From an uncultured Cryomorphaceae bacterium (GTDB lineage Bacteria; Bacteroidota; Bacteroidia; Flavobacteriales; Schleiferiaceae): a stretch of 64,000 nucleotides of DNA. Numbering within the stretch: position 1 is the first letter of the stretch; each line of letters opens with the position of its first letter. The DNA is taken from the NCBI GenBank assembly GCA_913043005.1, contig CAJWKU010000002.1, forward strand, positions 82,149-146,148, written 5' to 3'. The notes beneath the pieces are model-generated. The model searched no databases, was not told the DNA's origin, and saw only the letters and a program-made list of their open reading frames with translations. Position numbers and translations under genes: made by a program. Positions 30,443 through 39,330 of this stretch are shown here, in pieces.

Positions 30443-31630
30443 TTACCCTAATATTTCAGTTACTTGACCAGCACCGACAGTACGACCTCCTTCTCGAATT
30501 GCGAAACGAAGACCCTTACTTACAGCAACTGGAGCAATTAGATTCACCTCAATTGTTAGATTGTCACCTGGCATTACCATCTCAACACCATCGCCAAGCA
30601 TAATTTCCCCTGTGACATCGGTGGTTCGTAAGTAGAATTGTGGACGATATTTATTGTGAAAAGGAGTGTGACGACCACCCTCTTCTTTCTTCAAAATATA
30701 GACTTCTGCTTTAAACTTACTCGCTGGTTTTTGAGAGCCAGGCTTACAAATAACCATACCGCGACGAATATCTGATTTCTCAATACCACGCAAAAGCAGA
30801 CCAACATTGTCACCTGCCTCACCTCGATCTAGAATCTTACGAAACATCTCTACCCCAGTAATAGTCGATGAAAGTTTCTCGTCACCATAACCAATGATAT
30901 CAACAACATCACCGGTTAGACCAACTCCAGTTTCAATTCGACCCGTCGCAACAGTACCACGACCAGTTATAGTAAATACGTCCTCAACTGGCATCAAAAA
31001 ATCTTTATCTATTTCGCGAGTTGGCTCTTCGATGTAAGAATCACATGCTTCCATTAATTCCATGATTTTCCCAACCCAAGATTCTTCTCCGTTCAAACCA
31101 CCTAAGGCCGAACCTTGAATCACTGGAGTGTTGTCTCCATCATATTTGTAAAACGATAATAAATCACGAATTTCCATCTCAACTAATTCAAGGAGCTCTT
31201 CGTCATCGACCATATCAACCTTATTCATGAATACAACAACTCTTGGCACTCCTACTTGACGTGCTAGAAGAATGTGCTCTCTTGTTTGAGGCATCGGCCC
31301 ATCAGTAGAGGCAACAACCAATATTGCTCCATCCATTTGAGCTGCTCCTGTTACCATGTTTTTAACATAGTCAGCGTGACCTGGACAGTCAACGTGAGCA
31401 TAGTGGCGATTCGCCGTCTCGTACTCAACGTGAGCTGTATTGATAGTTATTCCACGTTCCTTCTCCTCCGGCGCTGAATCGATTGAATCGAAACTTCGCA
31501 GAGCAGATAGACCTGCATTTGCTAAAACCGTAGTAATAGCAGCAGTTAAAGTTGTTTTACCATGATCAACGTGACCGATGGTACCAATATTAAGGTGCGG
31601 CTTGTTCCGCACGAAATTCTCCTTAGCCAT
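30443..31630 (-). CDS. tuf: Elongation factor Tu
   Basis: EF-Tu (395 residues) delivers aminoacyl-tRNA to the ribosome. The start is the ATG at 31630 ([16 protein letters not shown]). The frame stays open upstream to 31828, but that extension runs through tRNA-Thr and most of tRNA-Gly and is not coding. GTPase motifs are GHVDHGKT (G1), the RGITIN switch I, DCPGHAD (G3), NKVD (G4) and GSALG (G5). Domains 2 and 3 are complete and end in [14 protein letters not shown]. The leader is pyrimidine-rich with no Shine-Dalgarno sequence. The order tRNA-Thr, Tyr, Gly, Thr, tuf matches E. coli thrU-tyrU-glyT-thrT-tufB. Confidence 0.98.
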   Translation of the reverse strand: MAKENFVRNKPHLNIGTIGHVDHGKTTLTAAITTVLANAGLSALRSFDSIDSAPEEKERGITINTAHVEYETANRHYAHVDCPGHADYVKNMVTGAAQMDGAILVVASTDGPMPQTREHILLARQVGVPRVVVFMNKVDMVDDEELLELVEMEIRDLLSFYKYDGDNTPVIQGSALGGLNGEESWVGKIMELMEACDSYIEEPTREIDKDFLMPVEDVFTITGRGTVATGRIETGVGLTGDVVDIIGYGDEKLSSTITGVEMFRKILDRGEAGDNVGLLLRGIEKSDIRRGMVICKPGSQKPASKFKAEVYILKKEEGGRHTPFHNKYRPQFYLRTTDVTGEIMLGDGVEMVMPGDNLTIEVNLIAPVAVSKGLRFAIREGGRTVGAGQVTEILG

Positions 31631-31686
31631 GATATTTATTTTATTAATTGAAATTGAACCAAAAGAAAAAAAAGAAACTGTTTTCG

Positions 31687-31758
31687 AGCCAATGACGGGA
31701 ATTGAACCCGTGACCTCTTCCTTACCAAGGAAACGCTCTACCCCTGAGCTACATCGGC
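31687..31758 (-). tRNA. tRNA-Thr (GGT)
   Basis: A 72-base cloverleaf with acceptor stem GCCGATG/CATTGGC and discriminator T. The D arm is AGCTCAGGGGTAGAGC, the anticodon loop TTGGTAA (anticodon GGT) and the T arm CGGGTTCAATTCCCG. CCA is not encoded. It is 56 bases before the tuf start, so tRNA and tuf share a transcript. Confidence 0.95.
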
Positions 31759-31770
31759 TGATGTGTCTTG

Positions 31771-31843
31771 AGCGGAAGACGAGATTCGAACTCGCGACCC
31801 TCAGCTTGGAAGGCTGATGCTCTACCAACTGAGCTACTTCCGC
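31771..31843 (-). tRNA. tRNA-Gly (TCC)
   Basis: A 73-base cloverleaf with acceptor stem GCGGAAG/CTTCCGC and discriminator T. The anticodon loop is CTTCCAA (anticodon TCC) and the T arm GCGAGTTCGAATCTCGT. CCA is not encoded. It is 12 bases upstream of tRNA-Thr (GGT). Confidence 0.95.
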
Positions 31844-31861
31844 TTAAAAATATAAACGCTG

Positions 31862-31943
31862 TGGGAGTGGATGGACTCGAACCATCGATACCGTAAGGTG
31901 ACAGATTTACAGTCTGCTGCAATAGCCACTATGCGACACTCCC
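31862..31943 (-). tRNA. tRNA-Tyr (GTA)
   Basis: An 82-base class II tRNA with acceptor stem GGGAGTG/CACTCCC and discriminator A. The anticodon loop is CTGTAAA (anticodon GTA). It has a long variable arm (ACCTTACGGT) and the T arm GATGGTTCGAGTCCATC. CCA is not encoded. Confidence 0.95.
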
Positions 31944-31995
31944 AATTATTTATTTTTTGCCAAAAAAGCATTAACGCACTTCAAAGAAATAAGTG

Positions 31996-32068
31996 AGCCT
32001 CCAGACGGACTTGAACCGCCGACCTACTGATTACAAATCAGTGGCTCTACCAACTGAGCTATGGAGGC
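31996..32068 (-). tRNA. tRNA-Thr (TGT)
   Basis: A 73-base cloverleaf with acceptor stem GCCTCCA/TGGAGGC and discriminator T. The anticodon loop is TTTGTAA (anticodon TGT) and the T arm GGCGGTTCAAGTCCGTC. CCA is not encoded. It is the first gene of the tRNA-tuf transcript. Confidence 0.95.
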
Positions 32069-32153
32069 ATTTAAAGAGTTGGATACCTCTTTGAAGAGCG
32101 TTAAATAAAGAACGTTGCTGCACAACAGCTTCCCCGAATTTTCAAACGGACTG

Positions 32154-32183
32154 CAAATGTAGAAAATAAAAGGGTCTCCGCAA
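32154..32183 (-). promoter_or_regulatory. Promoter of the tRNA-Thr/Tyr/Gly/Thr-tuf operon
   Basis: On the minus strand, TTG (32181-32183) and TACATTTG (32154-32161) are separated by 19 bases. This is a textbook Bacteroidota -33/-7 pair. The predicted start lies near 32147, about 80 bases before tRNA-Thr (TGT) and just after the hpf stop at 32191. Confidence 0.65.
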
Positions 32184-32190
32184 GCGTCTT

Positions 32191-32499
32191 TTATTGCTTT
32201 TTCAAAGTCTTTGCTTTTCGGTTACTTCGTAACAAGAGTCGACCTATGCATAATTGAGCCGAAGACAATGACTTTTCAAAGGTTTCGGAGCGTTTCTTAA
32301 CAACAAGATCTCTCCCAGGTAAATGCATGCAAATCTCCGCAACCTTGTTTTTTTTTCTGCGATCTTTCTCCAATCTCAGATGAATTCTAGCAGATTCTAT
32401 GCGCGAGTTGAATTTTTTTAGTGTATTAATTCTATTTTCGACAAAGGAAATAAGACCCGAACTTGGTCTGAAATGGATTGTTTTTATAGATATATTCAT
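32191..32499 (-). CDS. hpf: Ribosome hibernation promoting factor, short HPF/RaiA type
   Basis: A 102-residue basic protein. The start NISIKTIHFRPSSGLISFVENRINTL and the middle ARIHLRLEKDRRKKNKVAEI match the HPF/RaiA fold (beta-alpha-beta with basic helices). It binds the 30S A/P-site region and silences ribosomes in slow growth. It lacks the C-terminal dimerisation domain of long HPF. It follows xer by 49 bases on the same strand and precedes the tRNA-tuf operon, so hpf is probably the last gene of an rpsU-xer-hpf group. Confidence 0.87.
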   Translation of the reverse strand: MNISIKTIHFRPSSGLISFVENRINTLKKFNSRIESARIHLRLEKDRRKKNKVAEICMHLPGRDLVVKKRSETFEKSLSSAQLCIGRLLLRSNRKAKTLKKQ

Positions 32500-32548
32500 A
32501 TTATTTAATTCCCCTTTGGTTACTTGTTAAGTTTGATTAGTCATGATG

Positions 32549-33421
32549 TTAGCTTCCTGGGTGCGATTTTAAATACACACTTTTAAGATGTTCCATCGAT
32601 GCATGAGTATAAATCTGAGTAGCTGATAAATTCGCATGACCCAATAATTCACGAATTGAAGACAAATCCGCGCCCATATCAAGTAGGTGTGTTGCAAAAG
32701 TATGACGCAAAATGTGTGGGCTTTTTGAATCGATATTACTAACTCTTTTAATATACGAATGAACTATAGAATAAAGACGTCTCGGATCCAAAGAATTTCC
32801 GTTTTCATCAAAAAACAAGGTTTTTTTTGATTGAAGTTCAGGCCAATCATGACAATGAATTTTGTATAATTCTAACCATTCAGGAATACATGGTAGTTCT
32901 CTTTCTTTATTTCGCTTACCCAGAACTCTTATCTTACGCGCACCGGAGTCAATAGAAATATTTTGAAGACCTAATAGTTCTGATCTCCGCAATCCAAACG
33001 CATACAGGGTGAATAAAATAAATCGATCACGCCTGCCATACCGGTCGTCATGAAATAAATTCTCATTTAATAACGAATTCATTTCATCTTTAGTTAGAGC
33101 TCGCACAAGCCTTTTTTTCTCTTTTAAAGATGGAATACTTTGAGTAGGATTTTTATCTAATTCTTCGACTTCAGCTAAAAATTTATAAAAGCCTTTTAGA
33201 GCACTTAACTTTCTATTAACCGAACGATGATCTAAGCCCAAATCTACTAGGGAAGCAATCCATGATCTAACGTGAGGCCTATTTGCTTTTGCCGGATTAT
33301 TTAAACCTATTTGAAATTCTAGAAACAACAAATACTGACTAATATCCTTAACATAAGCAATAACCGTCGCCTTTGATAAGCGACGTTCGAAAAGAAGGTA
33401 TTCTTGATATTTTAAAATCAT
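32549..33421 (-). CDS. Tyrosine recombinase, XerC/XerD family
   Basis: A 290-residue recombinase of normal Xer length, cytoplasmic. The start is the ATG at 33421; the in-frame TTG at 33430 lies within the U-tract of the rpsU terminator. The N-terminal SAM-like domain (1-90) begins YQEYLLFERRLSKATVIAYVKDI. Catalytic residues are all present: Arg145 in GLRRSEL, a Lys in the RVLGKRNKERELP hairpin, His236 and Arg239 in HILRHTFATHLL, His262 in LLGHANLSATQIYTH, and Tyr271. Xer proteins resolve chromosome dimers at dif. XerC versus XerD cannot be decided, and no dif-like site is evident in the window. Confidence 0.9.
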   Translation of the reverse strand: MILKYQEYLLFERRLSKATVIAYVKDISQYLLFLEFQIGLNNPAKANRPHVRSWIASLVDLGLDHRSVNRKLSALKGFYKFLAEVEELDKNPTQSIPSLKEKKRLVRALTKDEMNSLLNENLFHDDRYGRRDRFILFTLYAFGLRRSELLGLQNISIDSGARKIRVLGKRNKERELPCIPEWLELYKIHCHDWPELQSKKTLFFDENGNSLDPRRLYSIVHSYIKRVSNIDSKSPHILRHTFATHLLDMGADLSSIRELLGHANLSATQIYTHASMEHLKSVYLKSHPGS

Positions 33422-33428
33422 TGATAAC

Positions 33429-33462
33429 AAAAAAGCCCCAAGAAGGTAAAGCTTCTTGGGGC
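33429..33462 (-). terminator. Rho-independent terminator of rpsU, directly in front of xer
   Basis: GCCCCAAGAAG (33435-33445) pairs perfectly with CTTCTTGGGGC (33452-33462) around a 6-base loop. In the minus-strand RNA the stem is followed by six U (33434-33429). The xer ATG comes 7 bases later. Confidence 0.9.
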
Positions 33463-33485
33463 AATTTTAAATATTTTCTTGTAAA

Positions 33486-33680
33486 CTATTCTGCCTCTTT
33501 CATTTTCAGGCCTTGAACATAGTTGGCCTTGATAAATTCAGCCCTACGACTAACTGACGGCTTAGTAAATGCTTGACGCTTACGAAGTTGACGCATAGTT
33601 TGCGTTCTATCAAATTTACGCTTGAATCTCTTCAATGCGCGATCGATTCCTTCTCCTTCTTTAATTTGTATTACTAACAT
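33486..33680 (-). CDS. rpsU: 30S ribosomal protein bS21
   Basis: bS21 (64 residues) sits next to the 3' end of 16S rRNA. The sequence has the typical MLVIQIKEGEGIDRALKRFK start and Arg/Lys-rich middle. Its C-terminus contains Tyr54 (IKANY). In Flavobacterium johnsoniae, Tyr54 of bS21 is part of the pocket that sequesters the anti-Shine-Dalgarno tail. The gene has a perfect Shine-Dalgarno sequence, unlike the other starts I inspected here, which fits the autoregulation reported for flavobacterial rpsU. It is a single gene with its own promoter-like element and terminator. Confidence 0.95.
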   Translation of the reverse strand: MLVIQIKEGEGIDRALKRFKRKFDRTQTMRQLRKRQAFTKPSVSRRAEFIKANYVQGLKMKEAE

Positions 33681-33688
33681 AAGACACT

Positions 33689-33696
33689 ACCTCCTT
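33689..33696 (-). promoter_or_regulatory. Strong Shine-Dalgarno sequence of rpsU
   Basis: The minus strand reads AAGGAGGT at 33696-33689, complementary over 8 bases to the 16S 3' tail, with 8 bases to the ATG. A TACATTTG -7-like element lies just upstream at 33709-33716, so the leader is about 20-25 bases. No matching -33 element is seen. Confidence 0.8.
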
Positions 33697-33782
33697 TCAA
33701 TTGGATGGCAAATGTAGAACATTATTAATTAATGGAATCCATAAATAATTAAAATTTAATTTTAATCAAAAAAAGAAAGTAC

Positions 33783-35312
33783 TCACTTTGACTTTATCGC
33801 TTCTATATATTTCTTGAGCTCTTCTTTTACAATTGGAAATAAGAGGTATAATCCAACCATATTGGGGAAAACCATTGCAAAAATCATCGCATCAGAAAAA
33901 GCCCAAATTGAATTCATACTTGCTGCTGCACCAATAATAACAAACATCAAAAACAAAACCTTGTAAGTCATATCAGCTAATTTCCCTCTTCCAAAAAGAT
34001 ATTTCCAAGATTGAAGCCCATAATAAGACCATGAGATCATAGTTGAAACAGCAAACAATACCACTGCAATCGTTAAAAACTCTGATGAGTAAGGAATATA
34101 TTCCGCAAAAGCCTTCGATGTTATACCTGCACCTTCATAAGTCTCTCCATCAATTAAAACTCCCCCAAGTCCATCTCCACCATATAAGAATGCACCATTT
34201 GAATTAAAAATAATTATTACTAAAGCTGTCATTGTACAAATAACAACGGTATCAATAAATGGCTCCAATAAAGCCACGAGTCCCTCAGATGCTGAATACT
34301 TTGTTTTCACAGCAGAGTGGGCGATTGATGCAGAACCTGCGCCAGCTTCGTTGGAAAATGCTGCTCTTTTAAAGCCCACCATCAACACACCAATAATTCC
34401 TCCAACACCAATAGCAGTGGGATTAAATGCTTCATTTAAAATCAAGGTGATAGCATCATCGATATAACTAAAATTAATAGTTAGAATATACAGGCACGCC
34501 AGAATATAAAGTGCAGCCATGAGAGGTACAATCTTCTCGGTAACTGAAGCTATTCTTTTAATTCCTCCAATAATGATTACTCCAACAAAAGCTGCCAATA
34601 TAAGACCAATGACAGCACCGGAAAAAGTCGTCTCCAGTCCAAATAAATCTTTTAAAACAATAGTTGCTTGATTAGATTGAGCAGCATTACCCCCACCAAA
34701 AGAGCCTCCAATGCAAAATATCGCAAATAATACTGCTGATAATTTTCCAAGTTTTACCCATCCTCTACTTTTTAGTCCTTTACTTAGATAATACATTGGA
34801 CCACCATAAACAGTACCATCTTCACCAACATCTCTATATTGAACTCCTAACGTACATTCAACAAATTTTGTGGACATTCCTAGCAAGCCACAGACTATCA
34901 TCCAAAAAGTTGCTCCAGGTCCGCCCAAGGCAATAGCTAGAGCTACCCCAGCAATATTACCATTACCAACTGTACCTGAAACCGCTGTTGATAGGGCTTG
35001 AAAGTGAGAAACCTCGCCTTCTTTATTTCCAGTTTCATCGCGATCTAGATCATCATACTTACCCCTTACTACATTTATAGCTGTCCAAAAATATCTAACA
35101 TTTGGAAAACCAAAATATGCCGTAAAAAATGCTGCACTTCCTACTAACAATAAAATAACAAAAGGGTAGCCTGCTATTTCAAAAAACACAATGTCAGAAA
35201 AGAAATTTGATATTGGAGCAAATGCCTCATCAATTCGTTTATCTAGACCTTTCTCTTGGGAATAAGACAGAAAAGGAACAGAAAAAAATAAAAATGAAAA
35301 TAATTTTTTCAT
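33783..35312 (-). CDS. Sodium:alanine symporter family protein (AGCS)
   Basis: A 509-residue polytopic inner-membrane protein with about ten or eleven hydrophobic segments. It has the AGCS signature around GGPGATFWMIVCGLLGMSTK and the later AAFSNEAGAGSASIAHSAVK. Members import alanine or glycine with Na+. The chain begins with a cleavable-looking signal (MKKLFSFLFFSVPFLSYSQ), followed by a short periplasmic stretch before the first core helix. Signal-like extensions occur in Bacteroidota homologues. It stands alone between rpsU and the purM operon. Confidence 0.9.
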   Translation of the reverse strand: MKKLFSFLFFSVPFLSYSQEKGLDKRIDEAFAPISNFFSDIVFFEIAGYPFVILLLVGSAAFFTAYFGFPNVRYFWTAINVVRGKYDDLDRDETGNKEGEVSHFQALSTAVSGTVGNGNIAGVALAIALGGPGATFWMIVCGLLGMSTKFVECTLGVQYRDVGEDGTVYGGPMYYLSKGLKSRGWVKLGKLSAVLFAIFCIGGSFGGGNAAQSNQATIVLKDLFGLETTFSGAVIGLILAAFVGVIIIGGIKRIASVTEKIVPLMAALYILACLYILTINFSYIDDAITLILNEAFNPTAIGVGGIIGVLMVGFKRAAFSNEAGAGSASIAHSAVKTKYSASEGLVALLEPFIDTVVICTMTALVIIIFNSNGAFLYGGDGLGGVLIDGETYEGAGITSKAFAEYIPYSSEFLTIAVVLFAVSTMISWSYYGLQSWKYLFGRGKLADMTYKVLFLMFVIIGAAASMNSIWAFSDAMIFAMVFPNMVGLYLLFPIVKEELKKYIEAIKSK

Positions 35313-35342
35313 ATGTTCTATTTCTTAATTAAAGTTTGAAAT

Positions 35343-36233
35343 TCAAATATAAGGAATCGCATCTAAGACCTCTTTAAAACTATGAGGTTTAAAGCCCAAA
35401 TCTTTTTTTGCTTTTGAAATATCTAGGTCTGAGATCAGAGGGCGCATTGCTAATTGCCCTAGAGTTTGACTATCAACTCTATCAATCAATGACAAATCGA
35501 AATCACCATGAATTGCCACTTGCCGCACCAATTCAATAATAGATAATTTATCTGAGCCTGAGATATTATAAATACCGAAAGATTTATTTTTCGCAAGTAA
35601 TAAGCACCCTTCTGCAAGGTCCAAAGACCAAGTAGGAGTTCTTACTTGATCATCAACAACGTTAATCTTATCTCCTTTTGCTAATTTTTTTCGGGCCCAC
35701 AAAATAATATTGCTATTCATTAAATCAGGGAAATAGCCTATTACCAGAGATGTCCGCGCTATAGACCATTTGCAATTTGAAGATTGTATTAATTTTTCAG
35801 CATCAAATTTAGATTTACCATAAACACTTAGTGGATTCTCTTCGGCAGTTTCCGAATATGAACCTGTTTTTCCATCAAAAATAAAATCTGTTGAAATAAA
35901 AATTAAATGGGATGAATGTTTTTCACATGCCTCGATAACGTTTTGCGTTCCATCTACATTAATTTTATTGCAATAACTAGGCTTAGCCTCGCACTTATCC
36001 ACATTGGTAAATGCAGCTCCATGAATAACAACATCAGGTTTAAAGTCGGAAAATATGATTTCTATTTCATCAGGATTTAAAATATCCATGGCTTTAAATA
36101 GAATTCTATTCGAATCAAAAACAGAATCCCTCTTAGCAGTTGCACATATATCAAATCTACCATTATTGACGTGAAGAAGAGATTGACCCAGCAAACCATT
36201 AGCTCCCGTTATTAATATTTTCGTCCGTACCAT
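35343..36233 (-). CDS. RmlD-like sugar-nucleotide reductase (SDR)
   Basis: A 296-residue short-chain dehydrogenase of the extended type. The start is the ATG at 36233 (MVRTKILITGANG); a start 15 bases earlier would overlap pyrF. GANGLLG (10-16) binds the dinucleotide, the catalytic Tyr138 and Lys142 are in SVYGKSK, and STDFIFDGKTGSYSE is typical of RmlD. The best guess is dTDP-4-dehydrorhamnose reductase, which would pair functionally with rfbC at 1497-2057. Other NAD(P)-dependent sugar epimerase or reductase roles remain possible. It starts 2 bases after pyrF. Confidence 0.8.
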   Translation of the reverse strand: MVRTKILITGANGLLGQSLLHVNNGRFDICATAKRDSVFDSNRILFKAMDILNPDEIEIIFSDFKPDVVIHGAAFTNVDKCEAKPSYCNKINVDGTQNVIEACEKHSSHLIFISTDFIFDGKTGSYSETAEENPLSVYGKSKFDAEKLIQSSNCKWSIARTSLVIGYFPDLMNSNIILWARKKLAKGDKINVVDDQVRTPTWSLDLAEGCLLLAKNKSFGIYNISGSDKLSIIELVRQVAIHGDFDLSLIDRVDSQTLGQLAMRPLISDLDISKAKKDLGFKPHSFKEVLDAIPYI

Positions 36234-36235
36234 AT

Positions 36236-37057
36236 TTATCGAGGCCAATAATTTTTCATTTCTTCATGTAGACGTAGAGCCTCTTTATTTGCCGATTCAG
36301 CATAGTTTTCATCGTTGCCTGCATAGCAAATACTTCGTGATGCGTTTATCAAAACACCCATCCCTTGACCGGAACTAAACGAACCAGACCTTAATACATT
36401 TTGAATATCACCTCCTTGGTGACCTACTCCTGGAACTAGAAAAAAATGGTTTGGAAGCTGCTGCCTTATTTTTTTCATACTCTCTGAGCGAGTGGCTCCA
36501 ACAACAATCATCCATTGATCTGGGGATGTCCATTCCCTGTATGAATCAATAACATGCTCATACAAATAACGATCATCTTGCATTCTTTTCATTTGAAAAT
36601 CTTGTGCGCCTGAGTTACTGGTCAAGCCCAATGCGATGGCCCATTTTCCTGGAATAGCAAATGGTTGAAGACTGTCTTTCCCCATGTAGGGAGCAACTGT
36701 TATAGAGTCAAACCCCATCTTGTTTAAGATTCCTTCAGCATACATCTTCGATGTATTTCCAATATCTCCACGCTTTGCATCTGCAATGCTAAAATGTTGA
36801 GGGAATTTTTTCAAGTAATTAGCTACTTCAGCTAAAGCTTCCCATCCTTCGTATCCCATCGATTCAAAAAACGCCAAATTCGGCTTGAAAGCAATAGCAT
36901 GTTCAGCTGTAGCATCAATAATACCTTTACAAAATTCAACAACTCCCCTGGAATCTCCACCAAATAATTTAGGCATTTTACTCAAATCAGGATCTAAGCC
37001 AACGCAAAGAACTGACTTCTTAAATTCGATATTTTTTATTAGCTCTAATCTTGTCAT
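36236..37057 (-). CDS. pyrF: Orotidine 5'-phosphate decarboxylase (long type)
   Basis: PyrF (273 residues) makes UMP, the last step of de novo pyrimidine synthesis. It is the ~270-residue subfamily rather than the ~230-residue E. coli form. The catalytic charge network is [12 protein letters not shown] (Asp93, Lys95, Asp98). [23 protein letters not shown] and [10 protein letters not shown] are also conserved. It overlaps prfA by four bases (ATGA). Confidence 0.94.
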   Translation of the reverse strand: MTRLELIKNIEFKKSVLCVGLDPDLSKMPKLFGGDSRGVVEFCKGIIDATAEHAIAFKPNLAFFESMGYEGWEALAEVANYLKKFPQHFSIADAKRGDIGNTSKMYAEGILNKMGFDSITVAPYMGKDSLQPFAIPGKWAIALGLTSNSGAQDFQMKRMQDDRYLYEHVIDSYREWTSPDQWMIVVGATRSESMKKIRQQLPNHFFLVPGVGHQGGDIQNVLRSGSFSSGQGMGVLINASRSICYAGNDENYAESANKEALRLHEEMKNYWPR

Positions 37058-38133
37058 TCTCCAGTTCCTTCTTTCATACGTTGAGCATTTTCAGCTAATC
37101 GTAACTCATCCAATATCTTTTTTATTTGACCATTGAGGACTTCTGTTAAAGAATATAAAGTAAGTCCAATACGATGATCTGTCAATCTGCCTTGAGGGAA
37201 ATTATAAGTTCTGATTTTTGCCGACCTGTCTCCTGTACTGACGATTGTTTTTCTCTTTTTCGCAACCTCTTTATCTCTCTCCGTTCGGGCTTTATCCCAT
37301 ATCCTGGCGCGAAGAACAGTAAGAGCTCGATCATAGTTCTGGTGCTGAGATCTTCCATCTTGACACTCTACAACTATTCCAGTGGGGAAATGTGTTAATC
37401 TAACACCAGATTCTGTTTTATTGACATGTTGCCCGCCAGCTCCACTAGATCTAAACGTATCCTTTCTGATATCAACATCATTAATTTCGACTTCAAGCTC
37501 ATCAGCTTCAGGCAAAACTGCAACTGTAGCTGCAGAAGTATGAACGCGTCCCTGAGATTCGGTAGATGGAACGCGCTGAACGCGATGAACACCGGACTCA
37601 TATTTTAAAACTCCATAAACACCTTTACCTCTTACCTGAATACTCGCCTCCTTATATCCGCCAGCAGAGCCTTCTGTCGCGGATAACCATTCAGCCGTCC
37701 AACCTTTATCTTCTATGAAACGTATATACATTCGGATCAAATCACCAACGAACAATCCAGCTTCATCGCCACCAGTTCCAGCTCGAACCTCTAAAACAGC
37801 ATCTTTTAAATCCTCAGGATCTTTAGGAATTAAAAGTTGCTGAATCTCAGACTCTAACTCATCCAATAAAGGCTGAATTTCTTCGAGTTCTGACGATGCC
37901 ATTTCTCGCATCTCAGAGTCCTTTTCTTTCGATATTATCTCTTTAGCCTCAGATTTCCTAGCGGTTAGAATCAAATATTTATTTCGAGCTTCAACAACTA
38001 AATCCAACTCTTTAAACTCTCTGTTCAGTCTTATAAACCGATCATAATCACTTGCCAATTCTGGTTGCATCAAAAGATCATTAACCTCTTGATGACGAAT
38101 CCATATTGCATGAAGTTTATCGGTTAAGTTCAT
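37054..38133 (-). CDS. prfA: Peptide chain release factor 1
   Basis: RF1 (359 residues) terminates translation at UAA and UAG. The catalytic GGQ (233-235) is in [17 protein letters not shown]. The codon-recognition tripeptide reads PST in [15 protein letters not shown] where E. coli has PAT, still RF1-like and not the SPF of RF2. The N-terminal domain 1 helical bundle is complete. It overlaps both purM and pyrF by four bases. Confidence 0.96.
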   Translation of the reverse strand: MNLTDKLHAIWIRHQEVNDLLMQPELASDYDRFIRLNREFKELDLVVEARNKYLILTARKSEAKEIISKEKDSEMREMASSELEEIQPLLDELESEIQQLLIPKDPEDLKDAVLEVRAGTGGDEAGLFVGDLIRMYIRFIEDKGWTAEWLSATEGSAGGYKEASIQVRGKGVYGVLKYESGVHRVQRVPSTESQGRVHTSAATVAVLPEADELEVEINDVDIRKDTFRSSGAGGQHVNKTESGVRLTHFPTGIVVECQDGRSQHQNYDRALTVLRARIWDKARTERDKEVAKKRKTIVSTGDRSAKIRTYNFPQGRLTDHRIGLTLYSLTEVLNGQIKKILDELRLAENAQRMKEGTGE

Positions 38134-39308
38134 TGAATATCATATATATGCCACCCATCAGGAGCCTTTAAATGTACTTGAGGTTTTTCCTGAGGTTCGA
38201 CTCTCCCTATAATTTTTGCATCAATATTAAACTTCTTTGAAATCGAAATAGCTTTTTCTGCAGCCGAAGGATTCATATATATTTCCATACGATGCCCCAT
38301 ATTAAAAACCTTGTACATCTCTCTCCAAGGAGTCCCAGATTCTGCTTGAATCAATTTGAATAGTTCTGGAATATCAAACAAATTATCTTTAACTACTTTA
38401 CCTTGAGTTAAAAAATGTAAAACTTTAGTTTGAGCTCCACCACTGCAATGAACCATTCCGCTAATTTCATTTCTAATTTCAGTTAAAATATCAACGATTA
38501 CTGGAGCATAGGTTCGGGTTGGAGATAATACAAGTTTGCCAGCATCTAATGGTACTCCTTCTAATTGATCTGTTAAAGATTTAGAACCTGAATAAATTAA
38601 TGAATCATCTATTTCTGGATTAAAGCTTTCCGGATACTTCTGAGATAGCAGCTTATGAAAAATATCATGCCTAGCTGATGTTAAACCGTTTGACCCCATA
38701 CCTCCATTGAATTGTTTTTCATACGTGGATTGACCAGATGAAGATAACCCCACAATAACTTGACCAGGAGCTATATTAGCGTTATCAATCACCATATCCC
38801 TTGGCATCCTTGATATTACTGTTGAATCAACAATAATAGTTCGCACCAAATCACCAACATCTGCGGTTTCACCACCTGTAGATTTAATATCTAAACCATT
38901 ATCTCTTAAATCAGATAATACAGACTCTGTTCCCTGAATAATTTCCGAAATAACCTCTCCAGGTATCACATTTTTATTTCTACCTATCGTGCTTGATAAT
39001 AAAATTGGACCTGTAGCTCCGACACATAAAAGATCATCTACATTCATTATGACAGCATCTTGAGCAATACCTTTCCAAACGGACAAATCCCCAGTTTCTT
39101 TCCAGTACATATATGCCAACGAAGACTTAGTGCCTGCGCCATCAGCATGCATGACAATACAATGATCTGGAGATCCGGTTAAGTAATCTGGAACAATTTT
39201 ACAAAAAGATTTAGGGAACAATCCTTTTTCTAGTTTTTCTATCGCCTTGTGGACGTCTTCTTTACCCGATGAAACTCCCCTACTTGCATAACGATCCTTT
39301 TGCTTCAT
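38130..39308 (-). CDS. purM: Phosphoribosylformylglycinamidine cyclo-ligase (AIR synthase)
   Basis: PurM (392 residues) cyclises FGAM to AIR in purine synthesis. It belongs to the longer Bacteroidota subfamily, about 45 residues longer than E. coli PurM. Recognisable parts are [24 protein letters not shown] (ATP/Mg2+ loop), [16 protein letters not shown] [39 protein letters not shown] and [10 protein letters not shown]. It is first in a tightly overlapping operon purM-prfA-pyrF-rmlD. Confidence 0.92.
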   Translation of the reverse strand: MKQKDRYASRGVSSGKEDVHKAIEKLEKGLFPKSFCKIVPDYLTGSPDHCIVMHADGAGTKSSLAYMYWKETGDLSVWKGIAQDAVIMNVDDLLCVGATGPILLSSTIGRNKNVIPGEVISEIIQGTESVLSDLRDNGLDIKSTGGETADVGDLVRTIIVDSTVISRMPRDMVIDNANIAPGQVIVGLSSSGQSTYEKQFNGGMGSNGLTSARHDIFHKLLSQKYPESFNPEIDDSLIYSGSKSLTDQLEGVPLDAGKLVLSPTRTYAPVIVDILTEIRNEISGMVHCSGGAQTKVLHFLTQGKVVKDNLFDIPELFKLIQAESGTPWREMYKVFNMGHRMEIYMNPSAAEKAISISKKFNIDAKIIGRVEPQEKPQVHLKAPDGWHIYDIQ

Positions 39309-39330
39309 TTAGCAAAGATAGCGAAGGCAA

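Noticed and set aside
31631..31828. N-terminal extension of EF-Tu by 66 codons
   Set aside because: The frame is open, but it runs through tRNA-Thr (GGT) and into tRNA-Gly, and EF-Tu begins MAKENF at 31630 with normal length.
32549..33421. Tyrosine recombinase as a sign of an integrated element
   Set aside because: Length, motifs and housekeeping position beside rpsU and hpf fit chromosomal Xer. No repeats, attachment duplication or phage genes flank it, though tRNA genes are near.
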